64,000 nucleotides of DNA from Streptomyces sp. DH24 (GTDB lineage: Bacteria; Actinomycetota; Actinomycetes; Streptomycetales; Streptomycetaceae). The notes below the pieces were generated by a model. It searched no databases. It saw only the letters and a program-made list of their open reading frames with translations, and had not been told where the DNA came from. The DNA lies in assembly GCF_029813775.1 (NCBI RefSeq), contig NZ_JARVKW010000018.1:1-64000 (forward strand), given 5' to 3'. This document shows positions 1-7,958 of the stretch, one piece after another. Both the position numbers and the translations under genes were made by a program. Numbering within the stretch: position 1 is the stretch's first letter; every line of letters starts with the position of its first letter.

Positions 1-99
1 GGTCGCGCCCCTCCGTCCGCCCTACAAGGCACCGCCGGGTGGTAGCCGGCTAAGCGGCGGGCCGCACCACACCCCCACGCCCCACTCCCGTCCGGCGCC

Positions 100-220
100 C
101 AGCTGCGGGCCGTCGTGCCGCCCCGCCCCAGCTGCGGGCAGATGTCCCTTCCGCCCAGCTGGCAGGCAGTCGTGACCTCCAGCTGCGGGCAGTCGTGACC
201 TCCAGCTGCGGGCAGTCGTG
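100..220. repeat. Five degenerate copies of an 18-bp tandem repeat
   Basis: Copies of CAGCTGCGGGCAGTCGTG or close variants start at 100, 129, 156, 180 and 203, so the spacing shrinks from 29 to 23 bases. The last two copies are identical. No coding or RNA function is apparent. The array sits beyond the 3' end of the minus-strand P-loop gene at 463, next to a second, longer-period array. Confidence 0.75.
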
Positions 221-249
221 CCGCTGGAGCGGCACGGGTGGGCGCAGGC

Positions 250-434
250 GGCAACCCGTCAACGCCGGGGTGCGTGGCCGACCGTCGGGGTGGGCAGCGG
301 GCGGTGACCCGTCTACGCGGAGGTGCGTGACCGGCCACTGAGGGCGGCGACGGGGCGGTGCCCCGTCAGCCCTCGGCCGCGTGGCCGACCGTCGGGTGCG
401 GCAGCGGGTGGTGGCCCGTCGACGCCGGGTGGGG
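250..434. repeat. Four copies of an imperfect ~53-bp tandem repeat
   Basis: The marker GGTGACCCGTC and its variants begins at 250, 303, 357 and 410, giving a 53-54-base period. Around it recur blocks like GTGGCCGACCGTCGGG and GGCAGCGGG. I see no gene in 1-462; the stretch is these two repeat arrays plus GC-rich spacer. It may be a Streptomyces intergenic repeat family, but that is inference. Confidence 0.7.
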
Positions 435-462
435 GGCAGTGCACCCGCTCACGCTGCCGCGT

Positions 463-1284
463 TCACCAGTTCGGTGGGCTGGCTATCGCTCGGGTGAGGA
501 CTTCGTCCAGGACTCTGGCCGCTTCGGGGATGTCCAGCTGGGAGTTGTCGATGATCGGGAGGCCCGAGCCGTACCAGCCGGCCATGCGGCCGTGGATGCG
601 GGCGACCTCCTCGTCGGTGAGGCGGCGGTTGCCCGAGCGTTCCGCGTTGCGTTCCAGGACGATGTCCAGGCCGGGGAGGAGGACGACCGGGAGCAGGCCG
701 GGGCCCACGTGGCGTTTCCAGCCGCCGAGGCCGACGACCGGGCGGTCGGGGAAGACGGCGTCGTCGAGGATGCAGGAGATGCCGTTGGCGAGGAAGTTCC
801 GCGCGGCGAAGCCGCAGGTGCGGCGGGCCAGGCGGTACTGGGCCTCCGAGTTGTCGTTCCACCCGGACTGCGGGTCGGCGAAGCCCGAGCGGACCCATTC
901 GCGGACGTCGTCGAGGCTGATGTGCGCGGTGGGGACACGGCGGTGGTCCGCCCAGTACTTGGCGACGCTCGTCTTGCCGGCGCCGGCCGGGCCTATGAGG
1001 AGCACCGCGAGGGTGGTGGCCGTGGGGTCCGGGGACGTGGCCGGTGGCGGGCTGGGCATGGCGACCGGGCCGCCCGGCGGGAGTGTCATGTGGCCCGTGG
1101 TGTCCGGGGCCGGGGCCGGGGGCATCGGCGGTCCCGGGGGTGCGGTGAAGCCCGGGGGCGGGGGTGCGGGGGCCGGGCCCCGGTGCTGCGCGCCCGGGTG
1201 GTGCGCGGCCGGCGCCCAGCCGGCGGCCGGTCCGTGCCCCGGCTGGTGGGGCGGCGGCAGCGGAGAACCCACTGCGTGCTGCAT
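463..1284 (-). CDS. P-loop NTPase / AAA-type nucleotide kinase-like protein
   Basis: This 273-residue protein has a proline-, glycine- and histidine-rich N-terminal ~90 residues that look disordered. A small kinase-like P-loop domain follows. The Walker A motif GPAGAGKTS lies near residues 98-106, and a hydrophobic strand ending in CILDDAVFPD near 171-180 could be Walker B. The fold resembles small-molecule or polynucleotide kinases of the AAA_33 type, so ATP-dependent phosphorylation is likely, but the substrate is unknown. The start is the ATG at 1284, the first after the upstream terminator, and this excludes a much longer reading into aroB. It is separated from aroB by a strong hairpin and is probably its own transcription unit. 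Confidence 0.75.
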   Translation of the reverse strand: MQHAVGSPLPPPHQPGHGPAAGWAPAAHHPGAQHRGPAPAPPPPGFTAPPGPPMPPAPAPDTTGHMTLPPGGPVAMPSPPPATSPDPTATTLAVLLIGPAGAGKTSVAKYWADHRRVPTAHISLDDVREWVRSGFADPQSGWNDNSEAQYRLARRTCGFAARNFLANGISCILDDAVFPDRPVVGLGGWKRHVGPGLLPVVLLPGLDIVLERNAERSGNRRLTDEEVARIHGRMAGWYGSGLPIIDNSQLDIPEAARVLDEVLTRAIASPPNW

Positions 1285-1354
1285 CCGGTGCCACTCCGTC
1301 TCGTACAGGCGATTTCGACGCTGACGGCGGGGGAAGACCCGCGTGCTACCGAAC

Positions 1355-1400
1355 GGTACCGCCCCCGGCCGTCGTTTGGTGAACGGCCGGGGGCGGTGCC
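1355..1400 (-). terminator. Intrinsic terminator-like hairpin after aroB
   Basis: Arms 1355-1371 and 1384-1400 pair over 17 bases with one G-T wobble, and 1372/1383 adds one more pair. The loop is about 10 bases. It lies 49 bases beyond the aroB stop and before the next minus-strand gene, so it probably ends the aroC-aroK-aroB transcript. As usual in Streptomyces there is no long U-tract. Confidence 0.7.
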
Positions 1401-1448
1401 AAGTGCCCGGTGGCGGAAGAGAATCGGACGGAAGGTGCCTTCGGGGAC

Positions 1449-2540
1449 CTACTCGCCCACTTCGCCGTACGCGGCGAGGAGGACGGCCGGGTCGGGGCCC
1501 TCCAGGACGGTGGGCTTGGCCAGGCCGTCCAGCACGATGAAGCGCAGCAGGTCGCCGCGGGACTTCTTGTCGACCTTCATGTTCTCCAGGAGCTTCGGCC
1601 ACTGGTCGTAGCGGTAGTGGAGGGGAAGTCCGACGGATTCGAGGATGGTGCGGTGGCGGTCCGCGGTCGCGTCGTCCAGGCGGCCCGCGAGGCGGCCGAG
1701 TTCGGCGGCGAAGTGCATGCCGACGGCCACGGCGGCGCCGTGCCGCCACTTGTAGCGCTCGTTCTTCTCGATGGCGTGGCCGAGGGTGTGGCCGTAGTTG
1801 AGGATCTCGCGCAGGCCCGATTCCTTGAGGTCCGAGGAGACCACGTCGGCCTTGACCCTGATGGAACGCTCGATCAGTTCCGCGGTGTGCGGGCCGGCCG
1901 GGGTGCGGGCGGCCTGCGGGTCCGACTCGATGAGGTCCAGGATGGCCGGGTCGGCGATGAAGCCCGCCTTGATGACCTCGGCCAGGCCGGAGACGTAGTC
2001 GTTGACCGGGAGCGAGTCCAGCGCGGCCAGGTCGCACAGCACGCCGGCGGGCGGGTGGAAGGCGCCCACGAGGTTCTTGCCCTCGGCGGTGTTGATGCCG
2101 GTCTTGCCGCCGACGGCCGCGTCCACCATGGCCAGCACGGTCGTCGGGATCGCGATCCAGCGCACGCCGCGCAGCCAGGTCGCCGCGACGAACCCGGCCA
2201 GGTCGGTGGTGGCTCCGCCGCCGACGCCGACGATGACGTCGGTGCGGGTGAAGCCGGACTGGCCCAGCGCCTTCCAGCAGTACGCCGCGACCTCGGCCGT
2301 CTTGGCCTCCTCCGCGTTCGGCACCTGGACGGCGATGGCGTCGTAGCCCTGTCCGGCCAGGTCGGCGCGCAGCGCGTCCCCGGTCTCGGCGAGCGCCTCC
2401 GGGTGGACGACGGCGACCTTCTTGGCCTTCGGGCCGATCAAGGCGCCCAGCTCGCCGAGGAGCTGACGGCCCACCAGGACCTCGTACGGGTCGGTGCCCG
2501 CCGTGCCGCCGACCTGGATCCGGGTGACTGCCTCGCTCAT
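1449..2540 (-). CDS. aroB: 3-dehydroquinate synthase
   Basis: AroB converts DAHP to 3-dehydroquinate, the second step of the shikimate pathway, using NAD+ and a divalent metal. The 363-residue length is normal for the family. The dinucleotide-binding and active-site stretch is clear: GGGATTDLAGFVAA, then PTTVLAMVDAAVGGKTGIN. Metal-ligand regions follow at GLAEVIKAG and at NYGHTLGHAIE with its two histidines. The ATG at 2540 sits inside an ATGA overlap with the aroK stop, which fixes the start and implies translational coupling. The order aroC-aroK-aroB in one operon is common in actinobacteria. Confidence 0.96.
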   Translation of the reverse strand: MSEAVTRIQVGGTAGTDPYEVLVGRQLLGELGALIGPKAKKVAVVHPEALAETGDALRADLAGQGYDAIAVQVPNAEEAKTAEVAAYCWKALGQSGFTRTDVIVGVGGGATTDLAGFVAATWLRGVRWIAIPTTVLAMVDAAVGGKTGINTAEGKNLVGAFHPPAGVLCDLAALDSLPVNDYVSGLAEVIKAGFIADPAILDLIESDPQAARTPAGPHTAELIERSIRVKADVVSSDLKESGLREILNYGHTLGHAIEKNERYKWRHGAAVAVGMHFAAELGRLAGRLDDATADRHRTILESVGLPLHYRYDQWPKLLENMKVDKKSRGDLLRFIVLDGLAKPTVLEGPDPAVLLAAYGEVGE

Positions 2541-3055
2541 GCTTCCTTCAACTCCAGTGCGTCCAGGGCGGCTTGGGTGACCTCTTCGGGCGTGCGGCCG
2601 TCGGTCGGGACCACGGCCGTGGCCACTTCCTCGTACAGGTGGCGGCGTGCTTCCATCAACTCGCGCCACTGTCTGCGCGGGTTGACCGCGAGGAGGGGGC
2701 GGGCGGCGTTCAGGCCGGTGCGCTTGACGGCCTCCTCGACGTCCATCGAGAGGTAGACGACCCGATGACCGGCCAGCAGTGAGCGTGTGTCGGGGTCGAG
2801 GATGGCGCCGCCGCCCAGGGCGAGGACGCCGTCGTGTTCGGCGAGTGCCCGGTGCACCGCCCGCTTCTCGACGGCACGGAAGGCCGGCTCGCCCTCGTCG
2901 ACGAAGATGTCGGCGACGGTCCGGCCCTGCCCGGCCACGATGTCGTCGTCGGTGTCCCGGTAGCCGACCCCGAGCCGCTGGGCGAGCAACTGCCCCACGG
3001 TCGACTTGCCGACACCCATCGGACCGACCAGCACGACGACCGGACCCGTGCTCAT
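2537..3055 (-). CDS. aroK: Shikimate kinase
   Basis: AroK phosphorylates shikimate at the 3-hydroxyl with ATP. The 172-residue single-domain kinase begins with a Walker A motif, GPMGVGKST, near residues 11-19. The shikimate-binding DTDDDI follows near residue 35, then a GGG motif (ALGGGAIL). The lid region carries conserved arginines around NAARPLL. It overlaps aroB by four bases at its end and aroC by four bases at its start (ATGA in both cases), so the three genes are almost certainly one message. Confidence 0.96.
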   Translation of the reverse strand: MSTGPVVVLVGPMGVGKSTVGQLLAQRLGVGYRDTDDDIVAGQGRTVADIFVDEGEPAFRAVEKRAVHRALAEHDGVLALGGGAILDPDTRSLLAGHRVVYLSMDVEEAVKRTGLNAARPLLAVNPRRQWRELMEARRHLYEEVATAVVPTDGRTPEEVTQAALDALELKEA

Positions 3056-4236
3056 CGCACGGCCAGGTTGTCGAGGTACGAGGTGACATTGCGGCGGGTC
3101 TCCACCACCGAGTCACCCCCGAACTTCTCCGCCACCGCATCCGCCAGCACCAGCGCGACCATCGCCTCCGCGACGATCCCGGCCGCCGGCACCGCACACA
3201 CGTCGGAGCGCTGGTGGTGGGCCTGCGCGGGCTCACCGGTCACCACGTCCACCGTCCGCAGCGCCCGCGGCACCGTCGCGATCGGCTTCATCGCCGCCCG
3301 CACCCGCAGCAGCTCACCCGTGCTCAGACCACCCTCCGTCCCGCCCGAGCGGCCCGTGGCCCGCCGGATCCCCTCATCCGTAGTAACGATCTCGTCGTGC
3401 GCCTTCGAACCGGGCACCCGCGCCAGGTCGAAACCGTCACCGACCTCCACGCCCTTGATCGCCTGGATACCCATCAGCGCGGCGGCGAGCCGGGCGTCCA
3501 GCCGCCGGTCCCAGTGCACGTGCGAGCCGAGCCCCACGGGCACCCCGTAGGCCAGCACCTCCACCACACCACCGAGCGTGTCGCCGTCCTTGTGGGCCTG
3601 GTCGATCTCCGCGACCATCGCCTTCGAGGCGTCCTGGTCCAGACACCGCACCGGGTCCGCGTCCAGCCGCTCCACATCACCCGGCCTCGGATACACCCCG
3701 TACGGCGCCTTCGCCGCCGCCAGCTCCACCACGTGCGAGACGATCTCGATGCCCGCCGTCTCCCTCAGGTACGACCGGGCCACCGCGCCCAGCGCCACCC
3801 GCGCCGCCGTCTCCCGCGCCGAGGCACGCTCCAGCACCGGACGCGCCTCGTCGAAACCGTACTTCTGCATCCCGGCCAGGTCCGCGTGACCGGGACGCGG
3901 ACGGGTCAGCGGCGCGTTGCGGGCCAGCCCGGCCAGGATCTCCGGGTCGACCGGATCGGCCGCCATCACCTGCTCCCACTTCGGCCACTCCGTGTTGCCC
4001 ACCATGACCGCCACCGGGGAACCGAGGGTGAGGCCGTGGCGGACACCACCGAGGAAGGTGACCTCGTCACGCTCGAACTTCATCCGGGCACCGCGACCGT
4101 AGCCCAGCCGCCGCCTCGCCAAGTGGTCCGCCACCATCTCCGTGGTGATCGGCACGCCGGCGGGAAGGCCCTCCAGCGTCGCGACAAGTGCGGGACCGTG
4201 GGACTCCCCCGCGGTCAGCCAGCGCAACCTGCTCAA
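3052..4236 (-). CDS. aroC: Chorismate synthase
   Basis: AroC forms chorismate from EPSP by 1,4-elimination of phosphate, with reduced FMN as cofactor. The protein is 394 residues, normal for the bacterial enzyme. Signatures include the N-terminal GESHGPAL, the basic GYGRGARMKFE, the RPGHAD motif, the central RASARETAARV and the C-terminal RSDVCAVPAAGIV. It is the first gene of the aroC-aroK-aroB operon. A 271-base gap upstream (4237-4507) separates it from a small membrane protein gene and probably holds the promoter, though I cannot pick one out with confidence. Confidence 0.96.
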   Translation of the reverse strand: MSRLRWLTAGESHGPALVATLEGLPAGVPITTEMVADHLARRRLGYGRGARMKFERDEVTFLGGVRHGLTLGSPVAVMVGNTEWPKWEQVMAADPVDPEILAGLARNAPLTRPRPGHADLAGMQKYGFDEARPVLERASARETAARVALGAVARSYLRETAGIEIVSHVVELAAAKAPYGVYPRPGDVERLDADPVRCLDQDASKAMVAEIDQAHKDGDTLGGVVEVLAYGVPVGLGSHVHWDRRLDARLAAALMGIQAIKGVEVGDGFDLARVPGSKAHDEIVTTDEGIRRATGRSGGTEGGLSTGELLRVRAAMKPIATVPRALRTVDVVTGEPAQAHHQRSDVCAVPAAGIVAEAMVALVLADAVAEKFGGDSVVETRRNVTSYLDNLAVR

Positions 4237-4507
4237 CGGTGCTCCTCAGTGCTCGCGCCCCGGTAGTACTGCCCGTACGTGCGCACTTCCTCGCGCACGG
4301 CGACGGCTCGACCGGGTGCGCGGTCCCGGCCCGCCACCTCCGATCCTCCCACGTCCGGTGCCGCTTCCAGGCCGCCGGTCCATCTGGCGGACGGACGGGC
4401 GGACGGGACGGAGCGGGGGTCCGGGTGGACGGGTGGTGGTGGCGCCAGTCGGTCGGGGACACGGCCGGGGGTCGCGGCGGTGCCCGTCCTCGCGCGTGCC
4501 GCGCTCG

Positions 4508-4846
4508 TCAGCTCCGCGGAATGTCGCCCGCGTTGGCCTGGGGCTGCGCGTACGCGCCCAGGTGGTCCGCGCCGCTCCCCTGCCGCACGGGCCGCGGCTG
4601 CTGGGCGTACTCGCCCAGGTAGTCGGCGCCGCGCCCCTGTCCGTACTGGGCGGCGGCGTGGACCGGCTGTCCGCTGCGCACGGCGCGGCGGTGGGCGATC
4701 TTGCGCTTGAGCTTGACGCCCCAGCTCGCGAGCAGCAGCACCACGATCAGGACGAGCACCGTGATCTGCACCCAGTCGGGCAGGAACCCGAGGACGGCGT
4801 CGAATATCTGGGTCTTGACGGACGCCAGAGGCACGCTGCTGGACAT
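4508..4846 (-). CDS. Small single-pass membrane protein, function unknown
   Basis: This 112-residue protein has a strongly hydrophobic segment at about residues 27-44 (VQITVLVLIVVLLLASWG), followed by a basic stop-transfer stretch (KLKRKIAHRR). The C-terminal tail is rich in Gln, Ala, Gly and Tyr and has two related stretches, GADYLGEYAQ and GADHLGAYAQ. It lies between aroE and aroC, cut off from aroE by a terminator hairpin. I do not recognise a functional family. The ATG at 4846 is the only start that includes the whole membrane segment. Confidence 0.7.
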   Translation of the reverse strand: MSSSVPLASVKTQIFDAVLGFLPDWVQITVLVLIVVLLLASWGVKLKRKIAHRRAVRSGQPVHAAAQYGQGRGADYLGEYAQQPRPVRQGSGADHLGAYAQPQANAGDIPRS

Positions 4847-4858
4847 GGACAGTCTTCC

Positions 4859-4891
4859 CCTCCCCGTTCCGCCCCCTGCGGAACGGGGAGG
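4859..4891 (-). terminator. Terminator hairpin after aroE
   Basis: A perfect 14-bp stem pairs 4859-4872 with 4878-4891 around a 5-base loop. It starts four bases beyond the aroE stop on the minus strand, so it should end the alaS/ruvX/mltG/aroE run. Confidence 0.8.
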
Positions 4892-4894
4892 ATC

Positions 4895-5734
4895 TTAGCG
4901 TTCGGCGAGAGCGTGCTCGCCCGCTTTTCGCATGGCGTCCAGGGGCGCCGGGGCCCGGCCCGTCATCTGCTCGACCTGGAGCACCGCCTGGTGAACCAGC
5001 AGGTCGAGGCCGCTGACCACGGCGCCGCCGTACGCCGACCAGCGGGCCGCGAGCGCGGTGGGCCACGGGTCGTACAGCACGTCGAAGAGGGTGGCGGGGC
5101 GTTCCGGGACGGCGGAGGACAGCGCGTCCGTCGCGCCGGCCGGGGTCGTCGCGATCACCAGCGGGGCGTGCAGCGCGCGGTCCGCGTCGGCCCAGTCGGC
5201 GGTGCGGACCTCCACGTCGAGCCGTTCGCCCCACTGCCGCATCTCCGCGGCGCGTGCCTCGCTGCGCACGTAGGCGACGATCTCTCCGGTGCAGATCCGG
5301 GCGAGCGCGGCCAGCGCGGAGGAGGCGGTGGCGCCGGCGCCGAGGATCGCGGCCGAGTCGACCTGTTCGATGCCGCGCTCGCGCAGGGCCGCGACCATGC
5401 CGGGGATGTCGGTGTTGTCGCCGAGGCGGCGGCCGTCCTCGGTGAACACGACCGTGTTGACCGCCTCGACCGAGGCCGCCGTCTCGCTGACCTCGTCGAG
5501 CAGCGGGATCACGGCCCGCTTGAGCGGCATGGTCAGGGACAGCCCGGCCCATTCGGGGCCGAGCTTCGCCACGAAGCCGGGCAGCGCCTCCTCGTCGACC
5601 TCGAAACGGTCGTACGACCAGCCGCTCAGGCCCAGTGCCTCGTAGGCGGTGCGGTGGAGCACCGGGGAGAGGGAGTGCGCGATGGGCGAACCGAGCACGG
5701 CGGCCCGGCGGGCGTCAGTTGCCCGAGTTTTCAT
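4895..5734 (-). CDS. aroE: Shikimate 5-dehydrogenase
   Basis: AroE reduces 3-dehydroshikimate to shikimate with NADPH. The 279-residue protein begins its substrate domain with GSPIAHSLSP and continues with LTMPLKRAV, which carries the catalytic lysine; the more usual form is N-V-T-x-P-x-K. EAVNTVVF and DNTDIPG follow. The Rossmann nucleotide-binding loop is ILGAGATASS near the middle. The ATG at 5734 lies 20 bases inside the mltG reading frame and gives an N-terminus that matches the family. Longer starts would add an unrelated extension. It completes the shikimate set in this window, together with aroB, aroK and aroC. Confidence 0.93.
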   Translation of the reverse strand: MKTRATDARRAAVLGSPIAHSLSPVLHRTAYEALGLSGWSYDRFEVDEEALPGFVAKLGPEWAGLSLTMPLKRAVIPLLDEVSETAASVEAVNTVVFTEDGRRLGDNTDIPGMVAALRERGIEQVDSAAILGAGATASSALAALARICTGEIVAYVRSEARAAEMRQWGERLDVEVRTADWADADRALHAPLVIATTPAGATDALSSAVPERPATLFDVLYDPWPTALAARWSAYGGAVVSGLDLLVHQAVLQVEQMTGRAPAPLDAMRKAGEHALAER

Positions 5735-7331
5735 TGAACTTTTCCTTGAGCCGCAGGAATTCGTCGTGGGTGCGGGCGAATTCGGTCTTGTTCGCCCCGT
5801 CCGTCGCCACGAAATAGATCCAGCCGTCACCGGTCGGGTTCAGTGCCGCCTTCAGCGCGTCCTCACCGGGGTTGCCGATGGGGCCGGGCGGCAGGCCCTT
5901 GCGGGTGTACGTGTTGTACGGGTCCTGATTGCTGTTGATCTCGGACTCGCTGATGTGGATGTTGCTCTCGCCCTTCAGGTAGTTGAAGGTCGAGTCGAAC
6001 TGCAGCAGTTGGTTGGTCTCGGTGTTGGTGGGCTTGAGGCGGTTGTAGACCACCTCGGCCATCTTGCGGAAGTCGTCGTGCGTCTTGCCCTCGGCCTGGA
6101 CGAGGCTCGCGACGGTGACGAGTTCCAGCGGGTTCTCCAGGTCGAACCCCTGGGCCTTGGCGGACAGTTCGTACGCGCCGTACTTCTTGGTCGCCTGGGT
6201 GACCATGTCCTTGAGGACCGCCTCGGGCTTCATGCCCTCGGCCGCCGGATAGGTGCCCGGCCAGAGGAAGCCCTCCAGCGGATCCTTTATGTCGCCGTCG
6301 TTGTTCGCCCACTCGGGCAGGCCGAGGGTCTTGTACTTGGACTCGGCGACCTTCTCGGTGCTGCCGTCGGACAGCCCGAGTTTGTCGTCGATCGCCTTGT
6401 AGACCTGAGCGTTGCGCTGGCCCGGCGTGACCATGACGTTGTTCTGGCTCTTGGGGTCGAGCATCATCTCGACGGCGCTCTCGGCGGACATCTGCTTGTT
6501 CAGCAGGTAGGCGCCGGCCTGGATGCTCTTGCCGTCGGGGTTCTGCGCCTGGGCGGCCACGAAGGCGTCGACGCTCTTGACGACGCCGGCCTCCTTCAGC
6601 CGCCGGCCGATGTCGTAGCCGCTCGCGCCCTTGGGGATCTGGACGGTGACGGCCTGGCCGGTGCCGTCGCCCGAGTAGTCCGGCGCCTCACCGAAACGAT
6701 TCTGGTAGAACTGGAAGCCAAAGTAGCCAACTCCGGCGATTCCCCCGCCGAAGACCGCGAGGACCACCAGGCAGGCGCAGCCGTTGCGGCGTTTCTTGGC
6801 CTTGCCGCCGCGGCCCCGGCCGCGTCCGGGACGGGCCTTGTCGTCGCCGTCGTCACCGCCGTCGTCATCGCCGCCGCCCGCGAAGAAGGCGTGTTCGCCC
6901 TGGTCGGGGCCGGGGTCCCAGTCGGTACCCGGTTGCGGTTCGGTCTGCCTGCGGCTCGGCGGCTCGGGCGGCGGGTAGGCCTCGGGGGTGCCGTAGTAGT
7001 CGGACTGGTCGCCGCCGTACGCGGCGGCCTGCTGGCCGTAGGGGTCCACGGGGTCGGGGTACGCGACCTGCGGGTGGCCGCCGGTGCCCCAGGCGTCGCC
7101 GTCGTACTGCGGGTGCTGCTGGGGATCGGCCGGGTACTGCTGCTGGTCGTACGGCCGGCCCCACTCGTCGTACTGCTGCTGCGGCTGCTCCGGGTAGTGC
7201 TGCTGCGGCCGGCCGCCGTAAGGGGACTGCTGACCCGTCTGGGCCTGCTGTCCTGTCCATCCGGCGTCCCCGTACAACGGGTCGTCCGGATGCCACGGTT
7301 CGGAGCCTGGGCCCCGGCCATACTCAGTCAT
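5715..7331 (-). CDS. mltG: Endolytic murein transglycosylase (YceG family)
   Basis: MltG-type enzymes cleave nascent glycan strands at the outer face of the cytoplasmic membrane and act as terminases of peptidoglycan synthesis. Here 538 residues comprise a long Gln/Pro/Gly/Tyr-rich cytoplasmic N-terminus and a basic patch. One transmembrane helix follows near residues 190-215 (CACLVVLAVFGGGIAGVGYF), and then the YceG domain. The catalytic region reads VTVASLVQAEGKTHDD, with the expected glutamate, followed by NRL and LQFDSTFNYL. The ATG at 7331 was chosen because upstream sequence is not protein-like. The family was formerly annotated as aminodeoxychorismate lyase; that name is misleading here. 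Confidence 0.92.
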   Translation of the reverse strand: MTEYGRGPGSEPWHPDDPLYGDAGWTGQQAQTGQQSPYGGRPQQHYPEQPQQQYDEWGRPYDQQQYPADPQQHPQYDGDAWGTGGHPQVAYPDPVDPYGQQAAAYGGDQSDYYGTPEAYPPPEPPSRRQTEPQPGTDWDPGPDQGEHAFFAGGGDDDGGDDGDDKARPGRGRGRGGKAKKRRNGCACLVVLAVFGGGIAGVGYFGFQFYQNRFGEAPDYSGDGTGQAVTVQIPKGASGYDIGRRLKEAGVVKSVDAFVAAQAQNPDGKSIQAGAYLLNKQMSAESAVEMMLDPKSQNNVMVTPGQRNAQVYKAIDDKLGLSDGSTEKVAESKYKTLGLPEWANNDGDIKDPLEGFLWPGTYPAAEGMKPEAVLKDMVTQATKKYGAYELSAKAQGFDLENPLELVTVASLVQAEGKTHDDFRKMAEVVYNRLKPTNTETNQLLQFDSTFNYLKGESNIHISESEINSNQDPYNTYTRKGLPPGPIGNPGEDALKAALNPTGDGWIYFVATDGANKTEFARTHDEFLRLKEKFNENSGN

Positions 7332-7454
7332 CGATCCCCTAGAGCCGCGAGGTGGCGGTCGCACGGTGTGCAGCCCGGGCTTCCGTCCCGCCTCATCTCT
7401 GTGCGGCAGCTGTTCGAACACCGCCGCGTCGCGCGGAACGTTACCGTATCGCGA

Positions 7455-7958
7455 TCAGATGACCACTTCGACGCCCTCGCCGGGTGCTTTGCCTGACACC
7501 CGTTCGGATTCCAGCGCCTGCTGCAGAATGATGACCGCGGCCGCCTGGTCGATGACGGAGCGGCCCTTCTTGGACCGTACGCCGGATGCGCGCAGCCCCT
7601 GACTGGCCGTCACCGTCGTCATGCGTTCGTCCACGAGTCTCACCGGAACCGGCGCGATCATGCGCGCGAACTCCTGGGCGAAGCCGCGGACCTTGGCGGC
7701 GGCCGGGCCCTCGCCGCCCTTGAGGGAGCGAGGCAGACCGACGACGACCTCGATCGGCTCGTACTCCTCGACCAGCTGCTTCAGCCGGCGGTGCGCGGCG
7801 GGGACGTCCCGGCCGGGCACCGTCTCGACGGGGGTGGCGAGGATCCCGTCGGGGTCGCAGGAGGCGACCCCGATGCGGGCGTCCCCGACGTCGATCGCCA
7901 GGCGACGGCCGCGGCGCATCACCGGGCCGTCCGCCTGGCCGTTCTCCGTACCGGTCAC
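7455..7958 (-). CDS. ruvX: RuvX/YqgF Holliday-junction-resolvase-like protein
   Basis: The RNase H-fold RuvX/YqgF family acts on rRNA precursors, and roles on branched DNA have also been proposed. The 167-residue protein has the N-terminal catalytic strand LAIDVGDARIGVA with the key Asp, the conserved VVGLPRSLKG, and VDERMTTVTA with the second acidic residue. A terminal D(Q)AAAVIILQ helix also carries a conserved acid. The start is GTG at 7958, within a GTGA overlap with the alaS stop. An internal ATG 13 codons later is possible but loses the coupling. It is co-directional with alaS, the common arrangement. Confidence 0.92.
   Translation of the reverse strand: MTGTENGQADGPVMRRGRRLAIDVGDARIGVASCDPDGILATPVETVPGRDVPAAHRRLKQLVEEYEPIEVVVGLPRSLKGGEGPAAAKVRGFAQEFARMIAPVPVRLVDERMTTVTASQGLRASGVRSKKGRSVIDQAAAVIILQQALESERVSGKAPGEGVEVVI

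Noticed and set aside
5715..7331. Naming the MltG gene aminodeoxychorismate lyase
   Set aside because: The transmembrane helix and YceG catalytic region show a murein transglycosylase; the old name is an annotation carry-over. The real PabC candidate is at 62922.
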